DNA from: Pseudomonadota bacterium
GTDB lineage: Bacteria > Bdellovibrionota > Bdellovibrionia > Bdellovibrionales > JAEYZS01
DNA length: 9,738 nucleotides
Direction of reading: 5' to 3'
Assembly: GCA_023427925.1 (NCBI GenBank)
Contig: JAEYZS010000251.1
Span: forward strand, 1 to 9,738
Shown in pieces: positions 1-7,138 of the stretch. A model generated the notes under the pieces. That model ran no database searches and was not told where the DNA came from. It saw only the letters and a program-made list of their open reading frames with translations. The position numbers and the translations under genes were made by a program. How positions within the stretch are numbered: position 1 is the stretch's first letter; each line of letters opens with the position of its first letter.

Positions 1-726
1 GCTGTTGGCACTGGCTTAAATACCCATCCTAAATTTTCTGTAACCGTTTGCGAAGAGGTAGCGAAAGAAACAAACTTACCTTTTGTAAGCAGTCCGAATA
101 AATTTGAATCACTTGCGGCTCACGATGCTTTAGTTCAATTGAGTGGTACTCTAAAGACTTTAGCCGTTGGATTTATGAAAATTGCAAATGATATTCGTTT
201 ACTTGGAAGTGGACCTCGTTCCGGATTTGCAGAGCTTATTCTCCCTGCTAATGAACCAGGAAGCTCTATTATGCCAGGAAAAGTTAACCCAACTCAATGT
301 GAATCACTCACGATGGTTTGTGCTCAAGTGATTGGAAATGATACAGCTGTTACAGTGGGTGGATTACAGGGACATCTTGAACTGAATGTATTTAAACCGC
401 TCATTGTCTTTAACGTATTAAACTCCATTCGCATACTTAGCGATGCAGTAAACTCTTTTAAAACGAACTGTCTTGATGGGATTGAAGCGAATACTAAGCA
501 AATCAAGAATCACTTAGAAAATTCACTTATGCTTGTAACGGCATTAAATCCGCATATTGGATATGATAATGCCGCTAAAATAGCAAAAGAAGCCTATACA
601 AACGGAACAACTCTTAAAGAAGAAGCTATTAAACTAGGGTTGATGGATGCAAAGAAATTTGATGAAGCAGTAAGACCCGAACAAATGATTGCACCACAAG
701 AGGGTAAGATTGGTTCCGGTGGTTGA
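1..726 (+). CDS. fumC: Fumarate hydratase class II (fumarase C), 3' half only
   Basis: Converts fumarate and water to L-malate in the TCA cycle, in the cytoplasm, as an iron-independent homotetramer (family knowledge). The frame is open from the first base, so the 5' part lies outside the window; 241 residues remain of a family norm near 465. Visible: a start reading [10 protein letters not shown], a typical mid-protein fumarase segment; [13 protein letters not shown]; then the fumarase/aspartase superfamily signature [11 protein letters not shown] at nt 259-291, which carries the catalytic serine loop; then [16 protein letters not shown] and the C-terminal VRPEQMIAP. The HLQDA-type histidine region would be upstream and cannot be seen. 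The match along the whole visible length favours FumC over aspartase or argininosuccinate lyase. The TGA stop overlaps the ATG of the next gene by one base, so the two are probably translationally coupled. Nothing suggests a damaged gene. Confidence 0.96.
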   Translation, partial: AVGTGLNTHPKFSVTVCEEVAKETNLPFVSSPNKFESLAAHDALVQLSGTLKTLAVGFMKIANDIRLLGSGPRSGFAELILPANEPGSSIMPGKVNPTQCESLTMVCAQVIGNDTAVTVGGLQGHLELNVFKPLIVFNVLNSIRILSDAVNSFKTNCLDGIEANTKQIKNHLENSLMLVTALNPHIGYDNAAKIAKEAYTNGTTLKEEAIKLGLMDAKKFDEAVRPEQMIAPQEGKIGSGG

Positions 727-1619
727 TGCTGGATCAGTTTCAAAAACCTAAATGGTTAAAGAGTAAAAATATAAAGCCTTATGTTTTTGTTCGACAAGAA
801 AACAGAGCTTTGCAACCTGGTAATCTCCATGACTTCTCATGGTTTGATGACGATTTTATATTGAAAGATCCACTCAAGATGAAAGAGTCTCGTTTTGGTC
901 ACGCCATCATGAATTTGGACTCAATGGCTTTTGGTAAGCAGCAAATGGTAACCCCTCCATGGGTGTTCTATGATTGCGGAGTATTACCTGGCATTATTGC
1001 GGGTTTTGCTGCACGGACTGAGACTCTTCCTGTAAAGCTAAAGCGTATGCTTAAGGCGGATCCGCTCGAAGAATGGACTCCTATTTCGCTTTTTATTGCG
1101 ATTCCGACAGTTCAATCAGGGTCTTGGATGGCTCATAATTTGGCCTCAGTTAATTCTCTTTTGCCGAAAAAAGAGCAATACAAATATCTCGGATTTTTAA
1201 CGAAGGCTTTTGGCTTGTGGTATGCCAATATTGAACGGCTCTATGGAGTAACGCAGTGGCATTCTCCAGCTCTTAGAATACATCCTATTTTTGGAGAGTT
1301 TCAGTTGATTACCACTTTTACACCATTGCACGACTACGCTAACAGTGTGACCTATTGTTGTTTGGTTGATTCGAAGTCTTGGCCTCAGCTTTTCAGTAAA
1401 AAAGTTCATCCGAGTTTTAAGAACAAGTACACTCAAATTGGAACACTTGATCCCAAAAATGAGAAAGCTCTCAAAAAACTTCAAAAAAGATTGGAAGATC
1501 AAAAAGAAAAAATTTATCTATCTGGAGTTGAAATTTTAAGCAAGCCGATAGGTGAATCTTTACATCTTTATAAAAAGAAAGTGATTCCCAAAAAATCTCT
1601 GACAAAATCTAAGAAATAA
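726..1619 (+). CDS. Conserved-looking protein of unknown function, 297 aa
   Basis: I do not recognise this protein. The ATG at 726 overlaps the fumC stop (TGATG); a TTG at 723 is also possible but less likely. No signal peptide or membrane segment is seen, so it is probably cytoplasmic. The core (about residues 75-210) looks like one globular domain, with runs such as PPWVFYDCGVLPGIIAGF, WTPISLFIAIPT, WMAHNLASVN and TQWHSPALRIHPIFG, rich in aromatic and His residues. Residues about 245-262 are Lys/Glu-rich and could form a short coiled coil, and the C-terminus is lysine-rich. The alternation of a glycine-containing helix start (YLGFLTKAFG) and a late IFGEF segment faintly recalls acyl-CoA N-acyltransferase folds, but this is a guess. 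Its position between fumC and a helicase gene does not reveal its role. Co-expression with fumC is likely from the overlap. Confidence 0.85.
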   Translation: MLDQFQKPKWLKSKNIKPYVFVRQENRALQPGNLHDFSWFDDDFILKDPLKMKESRFGHAIMNLDSMAFGKQQMVTPPWVFYDCGVLPGIIAGFAARTETLPVKLKRMLKADPLEEWTPISLFIAIPTVQSGSWMAHNLASVNSLLPKKEQYKYLGFLTKAFGLWYANIERLYGVTQWHSPALRIHPIFGEFQLITTFTPLHDYANSVTYCCLVDSKSWPQLFSKKVHPSFKNKYTQIGTLDPKNEKALKKLQKRLEDQKEKIYLSGVEILSKPIGESLHLYKKKVIPKKSLTKSKK

Positions 1620-1636
1620 AAAAGTTGGTATTGGGA

Positions 1637-3649
1637 ATGAATTGGTTTGACGGATTAAATGAAGAACAACAAAAAGCAGTGGCGCACAACTATGGTCCAA
1701 TGCTCGTGCTTGCTGGCGCTGGATCCGGAAAAACAACGACTCTTGTTGCTCGCACGGGTCGACTTATTGATGAAAGAATTGTGAATGCGGAAAATATCTG
1801 TGTTCTTACGTTTACCAACAAGGCAGCAAGAGAATTAAAGCATAGAGTTGAAAACAAATTAAAGTCAGCAAAGAAACTTTGGACGGGAACGTTCCATTCC
1901 TTCGGCGTAAGAACGCTAAAAACATATCATAAAAACGCAGGTCTCCCCAAATACTTCGGTATTCTTGATCAGCAAGACTCATCAGGTTTAGTCCGGGAAA
2001 TTTTAAAAGATTATAATCTCTATAAAAAGGATAAGTTTGATACTGATACTTTGATTGCGAATATGTCACGCTGGAGAGAAGTTAATCAAAGAGAAGCCAA
2101 AACAGACCAAGAATACGATGTTACAACAGAATGGTTATTGCCTAAGTATCAACGTAAAAAAGATCTTTTGGGTGTAGTGGACTTTGATGATCTGATTTTG
2201 AAGGTTATTGAGTTGTTTAAAAATAATCCTGAGGTCTTAAGTAGAGAACAAGATCTTTGGCAGCAGCTTATGGTGGATGAGTTTCAAGATACAAATATTG
2301 GGCAAATGAAGCTTGTTCAGTTGTTATCGGATAGAACCAAGAATATTTCAGTCGTAGGAGATGATGATCAATCCATTTATGGATGGAGAGGCGCACAGGT
2401 CCAGAATATCTTGGATTTTCCCAAAAAGCACAAGGACTGTCTTGTTGTTAGGCTAGAAAAGAATTATCGATCAACAAGCCATATATTGAACCTTGCTAAT
2501 AATGTGATTTCTAAAAATGACAAACGTCACGGGAAAGTTTTAGTTAATCCCACAAAGGAAATTGTTTCTGTAGGATCACTCCCTGATGTTATTCGTTATG
2601 ATATGGATATGGAAGAGATTGAAGGTGTTGTAAGAGAAATTACGACATTCAAGGATCGTGGATATAAAAATAAGGAAGTTGCTGTTTTATTCCGCGCAAA
2701 TGCGCAAGGTGCTCTATTAGAGTCGACATTAAGAGAGCGTCAGATTCCATATAAAATTTCTGGGGGAACAAGCTTTCTTGAGAGAAAAGAAGTCAAGGAT
2801 GTTCATAGCTATGTGAAGTCAGCATTTAAGCCCAACGATGTCGACTTTAGAAGGATATTTAATTTACCGGCAAGAGGTTTAGGTGAAACCACGCTAGAAA
2901 AAATCGTTGAAAAATCTAAGGCCCTTAATTCTACATTTTATAAATGTTCTAAGAATTGGCAGCTTGCTGATGTTAATCCAAAAGCAGGATCATCAATCGA
3001 TTCGCTTTTTAATCTGTTAGCAGCAATTAAAGATCAAATGCTAAAAGAGACTTCCGTGACTCCAGGACAAGTCTTATTAAGAACAATGGAACAAATTGGT
3101 TATCGAAATCATTTAAACGATATTTCCAAGGATTTGTTAACTGGGCAGAAGCGATGGAATCTCGTTGAAGCTTACGCTAGATTCTTGGATCGCTTTATTG
3201 AAAAAAGACAAAGAAGTATCGAATACTTTAATGACTTTATCACAAGTCTTGAGCTTAAAGATCAGGAAGAAGAGGAAGCTGAAAAAGACGAAGTTCAGCT
3301 TATGACCTTACATGCATGTAAAGGTCTAGAGTTTCCATGTGTGATTCTCATGGGTCTAGAGGAAGATATTTTGCCACACAAACGGTTAGGGAGTGATATA
3401 TCCGAGGAAAGACGGCTCTTTTATGTTGGTATTACTAGAGCTCAACAACATTTGGTGATGACCTACTCTCAAAAGAGACAGGTCAATGGGAGATGGGTGA
3501 ATCGTCTCCCATCAAGGTTTATTGAGGAAGCTAATCCAAAGTTATTTCAACGGTTTAATAACGGCCGTCCCTTGGCTCAAGAACAGCGTAAAAAAATGCT
3601 TTCAGATCTCATGAGAGAGCTAGACAACAACTCTAGTGGCGGGAAGTAA
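1637..3649 (+). CDS. rep: Rep-type superfamily 1A DNA helicase (UvrD/Rep/PcrA family)
   Basis: ATP-driven 3'-5' single-strand DNA translocase and helicase; Rep proteins help replication forks pass protein roadblocks and restart (family knowledge). The helicase motifs are in order in 670 residues: Q motif LNEEQQKAV (7-15), Walker A GAGSGKTT (27-34), Ia TFTNKAA (58-64), Ib GTFHSFG (84-90), II VDEFQDTN (213-220), III VVGDDDQSIYGWRGA (239-253), IV LEKNYRST (273-280), V LMTLHACKGLEFP (555-567) and VI EERRLFYVGITRAQ (590-603). All key residues look intact. Length (E. coli Rep is about 673), the PYKISGGTSF segment, the LPH after motif V and the absence of a long C-terminal Tudor-like tail favour Rep over UvrD or PcrA. 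The ATG at 1637 gives the family-typical start MNWFDGLNEEQ; in-frame TTGs at 1625 and 1631 are alternatives, and no strong Shine-Dalgarno decides. It starts 17 bases after the previous gene, so it is probably in the same operon. Confidence 0.93.
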   Translation: MNWFDGLNEEQQKAVAHNYGPMLVLAGAGSGKTTTLVARTGRLIDERIVNAENICVLTFTNKAARELKHRVENKLKSAKKLWTGTFHSFGVRTLKTYHKNAGLPKYFGILDQQDSSGLVREILKDYNLYKKDKFDTDTLIANMSRWREVNQREAKTDQEYDVTTEWLLPKYQRKKDLLGVVDFDDLILKVIELFKNNPEVLSREQDLWQQLMVDEFQDTNIGQMKLVQLLSDRTKNISVVGDDDQSIYGWRGAQVQNILDFPKKHKDCLVVRLEKNYRSTSHILNLANNVISKNDKRHGKVLVNPTKEIVSVGSLPDVIRYDMDMEEIEGVVREITTFKDRGYKNKEVAVLFRANAQGALLESTLRERQIPYKISGGTSFLERKEVKDVHSYVKSAFKPNDVDFRRIFNLPARGLGETTLEKIVEKSKALNSTFYKCSKNWQLADVNPKAGSSIDSLFNLLAAIKDQMLKETSVTPGQVLLRTMEQIGYRNHLNDISKDLLTGQKRWNLVEAYARFLDRFIEKRQRSIEYFNDFITSLELKDQEEEEAEKDEVQLMTLHACKGLEFPCVILMGLEEDILPHKRLGSDISEERRLFYVGITRAQQHLVMTYSQKRQVNGRWVNRLPSRFIEEANPKLFQRFNNGRPLAQEQRKKMLSDLMRELDNNSSGGK

Positions 3650-3694
3650 TTTCAATTTACCACTTTGTAACTCTTTTGTTTTTAAACTTTAGAC

Positions 3695-3724
3695 TCGAAA
3701 AATAACGAAGACCTTTTCTATAGT
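3695..3724 (+). promoter_or_regulatory. Possible sigma70-like promoter for the exported caspase/CHAT-like gene
   Basis: TCGAAA (3695-3700), an 18-base spacer and TATAGT (3719-3724) lie in the 105-base gap after the helicase gene. If used, transcription would begin near 3730, so the leader would begin within or just before the hairpin at 3727-3752. The -35 match is mediocre and no intrinsic terminator separates the helicase gene, so read-through from upstream is equally possible. Confidence 0.3.
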
Positions 3725-3726
3725 GA

Positions 3727-3752
3727 CCTCTCGTGGGTAGAGGTACGAGAGG
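3727..3752 (+). promoter_or_regulatory. Hairpin covering the ribosome binding site of the 3755 gene
   Basis: CCTCTCGT (3727-3734) is perfectly complementary to ACGAGAGG (3745-3752), with a possible extra G-U pair and a 10-base loop. Five of the eight pairs are G-C. The right arm contains the purine-rich GAGAGG two bases before the ATG at 3755, and the loop carries a second AGAGG (3739-3743), 11 bases before the ATG. In the mRNA the hairpin would hide or present the ribosome binding site, so translation may be controlled by structure. It could instead be a DNA operator. Confidence 0.55.
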
Positions 3753-3754
3753 AT

Positions 3755-4714
3755 ATGGTTAAGGGGATACTTTTTGTATTACTGGCGTTATGCTCTTGTG
3801 GGTCGTGGGCTAACGCCAGTGGTACGTTTTTAAAACAAGAAGTCGTAGTGGTGGTTTCTGTACTCGATCAAATGGCCTTCAGTGACGCTGATACAAGGTC
3901 TTTTAAAAGATATATCAAACAAATCCTACCTCACCATGAGCTTATTCATATCGTCGCAAATGCTTCTTTAAGGCTTCCTTCGGAAAAGACTAAAATCCAA
4001 ATAAGAGAAAAATTAATGCTTCAGATTAAGAATAAAATCAAAAGTAATCATATCATTACTCACTTAGTAATTATGGACCACGGAAGTACTGAAATCAGTA
4101 AAGAAGGGAATTTCAGTCATCTACGATATCTTGGTTCATTTAATGAAACCGCAGTTCAGAAAAACTTTCAGGAAATATTTAATCCACTAGTAGGAAGGTT
4201 TTCTCCTGGGGCATTTGTTATGCTTGAAGCTTGCAGTACGGTTTGTGATAGCGATAGTGAATCTCAAAAAAGAATTCATACTTTGATGAAATATTTTAAA
4301 ATTCCTAACGGTAGGGTATTTGCTGCTTATCAAGACATGGTGTCCGTTGGGTACGACTTAAAATTTCACTTAGAGCAGGTTGGATATAGACTAAAACATC
4401 CTGCATTATTAGTTTCTGGCTTGGTCATTGGATTTGCTAGCCAATTTGGTAAACTTTCAAATTTCAATTTTGCTGAGATGGTCGCATTAGCAATTGGTTC
4501 GAATGTTGCGTTATCCGTAGGTTTAAAGTTGTATGGCTTTATCAAAACATTTTCTGAAAAAGTAAATTGGGGATATTTATACCAGTTTCAAGATGGTTTC
4601 ATAAGGCGAGTGCAAAATCTAAACCCTTATACACAAATGAATAAATTGTATGATGAGAAACATCGCGCTCAAACAAAAGTCACATCCGTATCCTGTAAAA
4701 TGCTCTTTCATTGA
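3755..4714 (+). CDS. Exported protein with caspase/CHAT-like (clan CD) His...Cys pattern and C-terminal hydrophobic segments
   Basis: 319 residues. The start MVKGILFVLLALCSC followed by GSWANA looks like a Sec signal peptide, with likely signal peptidase I cleavage after Ala21. The mature part has a hydrophobic strand (EVVVVVSVL), then THLVIMDHG with His109-Gly110, and 51 residues later FVMLEACST with Cys160. A hydrophobic strand ending in HG, then a second ending in (E/Q/S)AC, is the catalytic-dyad pattern of clan CD cysteine peptidases (caspases, CHAT, gingipains), and the His-Cys spacing is close to that of caspases. A following GRVFAAYQD strand fits the fold. Two hydrophobic stretches (about 216-234 and 239-263) could anchor the C-terminus in the membrane. 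The likely location is therefore periplasm or membrane. Substrate and activity are unknown, and the family call rests on motifs only. A hairpin overlies its ribosome binding site; bolA follows after 37 bases. Confidence 0.85.
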   Translation: MVKGILFVLLALCSCGSWANASGTFLKQEVVVVVSVLDQMAFSDADTRSFKRYIKQILPHHELIHIVANASLRLPSEKTKIQIREKLMLQIKNKIKSNHIITHLVIMDHGSTEISKEGNFSHLRYLGSFNETAVQKNFQEIFNPLVGRFSPGAFVMLEACSTVCDSDSESQKRIHTLMKYFKIPNGRVFAAYQDMVSVGYDLKFHLEQVGYRLKHPALLVSGLVIGFASQFGKLSNFNFAEMVALAIGSNVALSVGLKLYGFIKTFSEKVNWGYLYQFQDGFIRRVQNLNPYTQMNKLYDEKHRAQTKVTSVSCKMLFH

Positions 4715-4715
4715 A

Positions 4716-4746
4716 TTGATTCCAGTTCTTTTTTCTGTTACATAAT
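4716..4746 (+). promoter_or_regulatory. Possible promoter giving a leaderless bolA transcript
   Basis: The 37-base gap before bolA is AT-rich and shows no Shine-Dalgarno. CATAAT (4741-4746) ends five bases before the bolA ATG at 4752, with TTGATT (4716-4721) 19 bases upstream of it as a weak -35. A start six or seven bases after the -10 would fall on or next to the A of the ATG, giving a leaderless mRNA. The long spacer keeps confidence low. Confidence 0.35.
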
Positions 4747-4751
4747 ATCTT

Positions 4752-5060
4752 ATGAATATTCAGGCACGCATCGAAGAAAAAATTAAGCGGTTAAATCCAG
4801 ACTTTTGTGAATTGGTCAATGAGAGCCATAATCATTCGGTTCCAGAGAATTCGGAAACCCACTTCAAGCTCCTGTTGGTGAGTTCAATCTTTGAAGGTCT
4901 AAATCGCGTTGCTCGTCAAAGAAAAGTTTATGATATGCTCTCAGAGGAGCTAAAAAACGGAGTTCACGCTCTGACGATGAGACTCTTAACGCCTAATGAA
5001 TATTCTAAGGAGCAGCCTGATTTTGTATCTCCTCATTGTCACGGTGGCAGTAAAAAGTAG
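4752..5060 (+). CDS. bolA: BolA family protein
   Basis: Small cytoplasmic protein of 102 residues. BolA proteins pair with monothiol glutaredoxins to bind [2Fe-2S] clusters and influence iron homeostasis, cell shape and stress responses (family knowledge). Visible: an N-terminal helix with IEEKIKRLNP, then ESHNHSVPENSETHFKLLLVS (residues 24-44), a class II KH-like core whose SETHFK stretch is the family hallmark, then FEGLNRVARQRKVYDMLSEEL and VHALTMRLLTPNEY, where His72 corresponds to the conserved cluster-ligand histidine. The C-terminal tail SPHCHGGSKK holds a Cys between two His and resembles the SPPCRG tail of E. coli BolA. The ATG is not preceded by a recognisable ribosome binding site. 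No glutaredoxin gene is in the window, though ferrochelatase nearby is another iron-linked gene. The 148-base gap that follows (5061-5208) is AT-rich and shows no convincing terminator or promoter. Confidence 0.93.
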   Translation: MNIQARIEEKIKRLNPDFCELVNESHNHSVPENSETHFKLLLVSSIFEGLNRVARQRKVYDMLSEELKNGVHALTMRLLTPNEYSKEQPDFVSPHCHGGSKK

Positions 5061-5208
5061 CGTAATCGTGGTATCTTTTTCTCGTTTGAGTTCCTTTATT
5101 AAATACACACTTTTTTGGATTTTATCCTTGTAAATATTTGCTAACGACTATCGTAACTATCTGTAAAAACTAAGGCATGATACGTTTTGCTGCTTGAGGG
5201 GAGAGTTC

Positions 5209-6222
5209 GTGGGGAACTTATTTCGCAGCACAATCTTGATATTATTTTTGGTCATTGCAGGTGCTGCAAAGGCTCAAAATTCCTGCGTCTCGTTGTTCGC
5301 ACCTCAGTCCCAATCTACTCACATTAAATCTAATAAGGCTCTAGTTAGTTACTTGTCTGTGATTGAAGCATTCCGAGACAATAGAACTTCTTTTCCTCTG
5401 CAGGGAAAAATATCTGAAACATTAAATTGGATGGAAAGCGAACTGAATTTGGTGAAGAGCAAAGATCCGCGTGTCGTTTCGGAAGTGAGCAGGTTACAAA
5501 AAGATATCCGAACTGTTTCAACAGGTAGAGAAATACCATATCTAGAGTTTGCATTCTTGGCTCAGCGATTCTCAGCAGGAATTACATTTAAATTCGCTGA
5601 CAAAATTGTAAACTATGATGAAGTTCTCGCGCTCTTGCGAGGAGACGGAAAAGGACCACTCACTGAAGGAATTCAGAGCTCCAAATTTTTCTTCTTACCC
5701 ACAACACTATCTTTAGGCGTAGAGTCTATGAATACATTCCACGCAGAAGGTGTTGCTGTTTTAGGATTAACTTCCAAAATTGAGCTTGTCGATGGAAGAT
5801 CGTATTTGCCATGGGAATTTTTTCGTCATGACGTAGATCACGCTCTTTATTATGAGCGACAGCCATTCACTTTGGAAAAAAGCGATTTATATCCCCAATT
5901 AAGCTTTGCGGAGCGAAATGTTTACTTCTATCGCTTTAAAGAACATGTCGAACGAATTTCTAAAAATGACTACCAGCGGAAGCTTTATCACACCTTATGG
6001 TTTGTGGTATTTCATGAAACTGGCTTGCCGATCCATAAAGAGAACCTCACCGGTCAGTTAAATCTACTAAAAGGCACTTCTTACGCAAACAACCGTATCG
6101 AGACTTTGCTATTGCGACTTAATGATATGAATGATCTCGGTTATTCATTTAAAGGCAAGAAACTCACTCCAGAGGACGTCGAACGTGCGATGGACGATCT
6201 CCTAGAATTTACTCGAAATTAG
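5209..6222 (+). CDS. Exported protein of unknown function with His/Asp clusters, 337 aa
   Basis: I do not recognise this family. A GTG at 5209 is preceded by AGGGGAG (5197-5203) at good spacing, so I prefer it to the in-frame TTG at 5194 that overlaps that site. Residues 1-22 form a Sec signal peptide (STILILFLVIAGAAKA, likely cleaved after Ala22), so the protein should be periplasmic or secreted. The mature protein has a helical, charged N-terminal part (about 45-105), then a compact region with potential metal-binding or catalytic residues: His178, the FRHDVDHA cluster (His207, Asp208, Asp210, His211), His261 and FHETG (His269, Glu270). Such clusters suggest, but do not prove, a metal-dependent hydrolase. 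No lipobox or anchor is seen: Cys26 lies just after the cleavage site without a proper lipobox. Its TAG stop overlaps the stop of the opposite-strand gene by four bases. Confidence 0.85.
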   Translation: MGNLFRSTILILFLVIAGAAKAQNSCVSLFAPQSQSTHIKSNKALVSYLSVIEAFRDNRTSFPLQGKISETLNWMESELNLVKSKDPRVVSEVSRLQKDIRTVSTGREIPYLEFAFLAQRFSAGITFKFADKIVNYDEVLALLRGDGKGPLTEGIQSSKFFFLPTTLSLGVESMNTFHAEGVAVLGLTSKIELVDGRSYLPWEFFRHDVDHALYYERQPFTLEKSDLYPQLSFAERNVYFYRFKEHVERISKNDYQRKLYHTLWFVVFHETGLPIHKENLTGQLNLLKGTSYANNRIETLLLRLNDMNDLGYSFKGKKLTPEDVERAMDDLLEFTRN

Positions 6223-7052
6223 TGGCTTGGACTCTTTGTCGTTACTCCAACCATAGTTCCATCGGCGATTCTAGATTTTGGCATGATCACAGTGTGAGGG
6301 GTTACCATGACATTCTCTCCGATCACCACATCGCCCATTACGCTAGCTTTAAGACCTATGGTGGTACCTTTTTTGATATGTACTCGATCTACGATTAAGT
6401 ACCCCTTCATTCCATAATGAGCAAATACAGTGGCAGATCCACCTATTGTCACATAGTCATCAAGTTGTATTAAACATGGATCAGAAATATTTGAAGTGTT
6501 AATGACAACTCCTTTTCCTATTTTCATTCCCATCATACGGAAAAATAAAAGGTTAAGAGGAGTGGGCGTTATAAAATCTAAAACAGTATACCGAGCAAGC
6601 TGAGCTAATGCATTGTGATAATACCAAGGAATTATATTTAGAGAATACCAAGTTCCTTTTTGAGGTTTTACGAAAAGCAGCAAAGGGAGATTAAAAAGAG
6701 GGATTACAAAAATCATTGTAATCCAAAAAGAAACTATTCCTAAAGCAATCGCAATAGCCCATACAAAACTCTGTAGTAAAAAGTGATGATCAGAAACCGA
6801 GTTATAAAGCTCTCTAAAAATGAATATTCCAGGAGTAAGAGCTATTCCCAGGCAGACCACGTAAATCAAACCCACTGGGGCGATGGTCACAGCAAAAGCA
6901 AAATTCCTAAAAGATCTGAAAATGGTTTCGAGCACTCCAAGCAAACCTCTACGATCAGATTTTGTACTTAAGGGATCTTCTCTTTTTTTATCTTTACGAG
7001 AAGGAGTGTCGGTTCGCTTGAATTTAGTTTTTTTACGAACTGGCTTGGCCAT
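6219..7052 (-). CDS. Membrane-anchored hexapeptide-repeat (left-handed beta-helix) acyltransferase-like protein
   Basis: 277 residues in three parts. Residues 1-35 are very basic (15 Lys/Arg), presumably on the cytoplasmic side. Residues about 54-79 and 92-128 are hydrophobic membrane segments. From about 173 on, GMKIGKGVVINTSNISDP, YVTIGGSATVFAHYG, KGTTIGLKASVMGDVVIG and MVTPHTVIMPKSRIADG show the [LIV]-G-x4 hexapeptide rhythm of left-handed beta-helix proteins, which are mostly acyltransferases. His212 in FAHYG is a possible active-site residue. The arrangement of membrane helices followed by FFRMMGMKIGKGVVI resembles the C-terminal membrane part of Pls-type (polylysine) synthetases, from memory. 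Substrate unknown; a cell-surface acyl or acetyl transfer is a reasonable guess. It lies 77 bases after hemH on the same strand and is probably co-transcribed. A purine-rich AAGG sits close to the ATG. Confidence 0.88.
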   Translation of the reverse strand: MAKPVRKKTKFKRTDTPSRKDKKREDPLSTKSDRRGLLGVLETIFRSFRNFAFAVTIAPVGLIYVVCLGIALTPGIFIFRELYNSVSDHHFLLQSFVWAIAIALGIVSFWITMIFVIPLFNLPLLLFVKPQKGTWYSLNIIPWYYHNALAQLARYTVLDFITPTPLNLLFFRMMGMKIGKGVVINTSNISDPCLIQLDDYVTIGGSATVFAHYGMKGYLIVDRVHIKKGTTIGLKASVMGDVVIGENVMVTPHTVIMPKSRIADGTMVGVTTKSPSH

Positions 7053-7117
7053 GACCTTATTAAACTCTCTCTTAGAATAAAATTCAAATTCTAGTAAAGG
7101 ATGGTCTAGGTCAAATA

Positions 7118-7138
7118 GGTCTATAGGAACTATAGATC
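7118..7138 (-). repeat. Inverted repeat overlapping the hemH stop codon
   Basis: TCTATAG (7120-7126) and CTATAGA (7130-7136) are perfect complements around a GAA loop, and G7118/C7138 plus a G-T pair extend the stem to nine. The hemH stop (7130-7132) lies in one arm. No T-run follows on the minus strand, so it is not a standard terminator; it could slow or protect the mRNA between hemH and the next gene. GGTCTA/GGTCAA/GGTCTA repeats (7103, 7109, 7118) adjoin it. Confidence 0.45.

Noticed and set aside
139..726. A TTG at 139 as the start of the fumarase fragment
   Set aside because: The same frame is open to the first base of the window and upstream codons encode fumarase-typical sequence, so the gene is cut by the window edge, not started at 139.
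3755..3820. Lipoprotein signal in the caspase/CHAT-like protein (Cys13 or Cys15)
   Set aside because: Residues before each Cys (ALC, LCSC) do not make a proper lipobox, while ANA after the hydrophobic stretch is a good signal peptidase I site.
3755..5060. Defence island or toxin-antitoxin reading of the caspase/CHAT-like gene with bolA
   Set aside because: BolA is a housekeeping iron-sulfur protein, no sensor, effector or gasdermin-like gene is adjacent, and there is no mobile-element signature.
5194..5208. TTG at 5194 as the start of the exported protein
   Set aside because: It overlaps the AGGGGAG ribosome binding sequence that is well placed for the GTG at 5209, and it adds five residues before the signal peptide.
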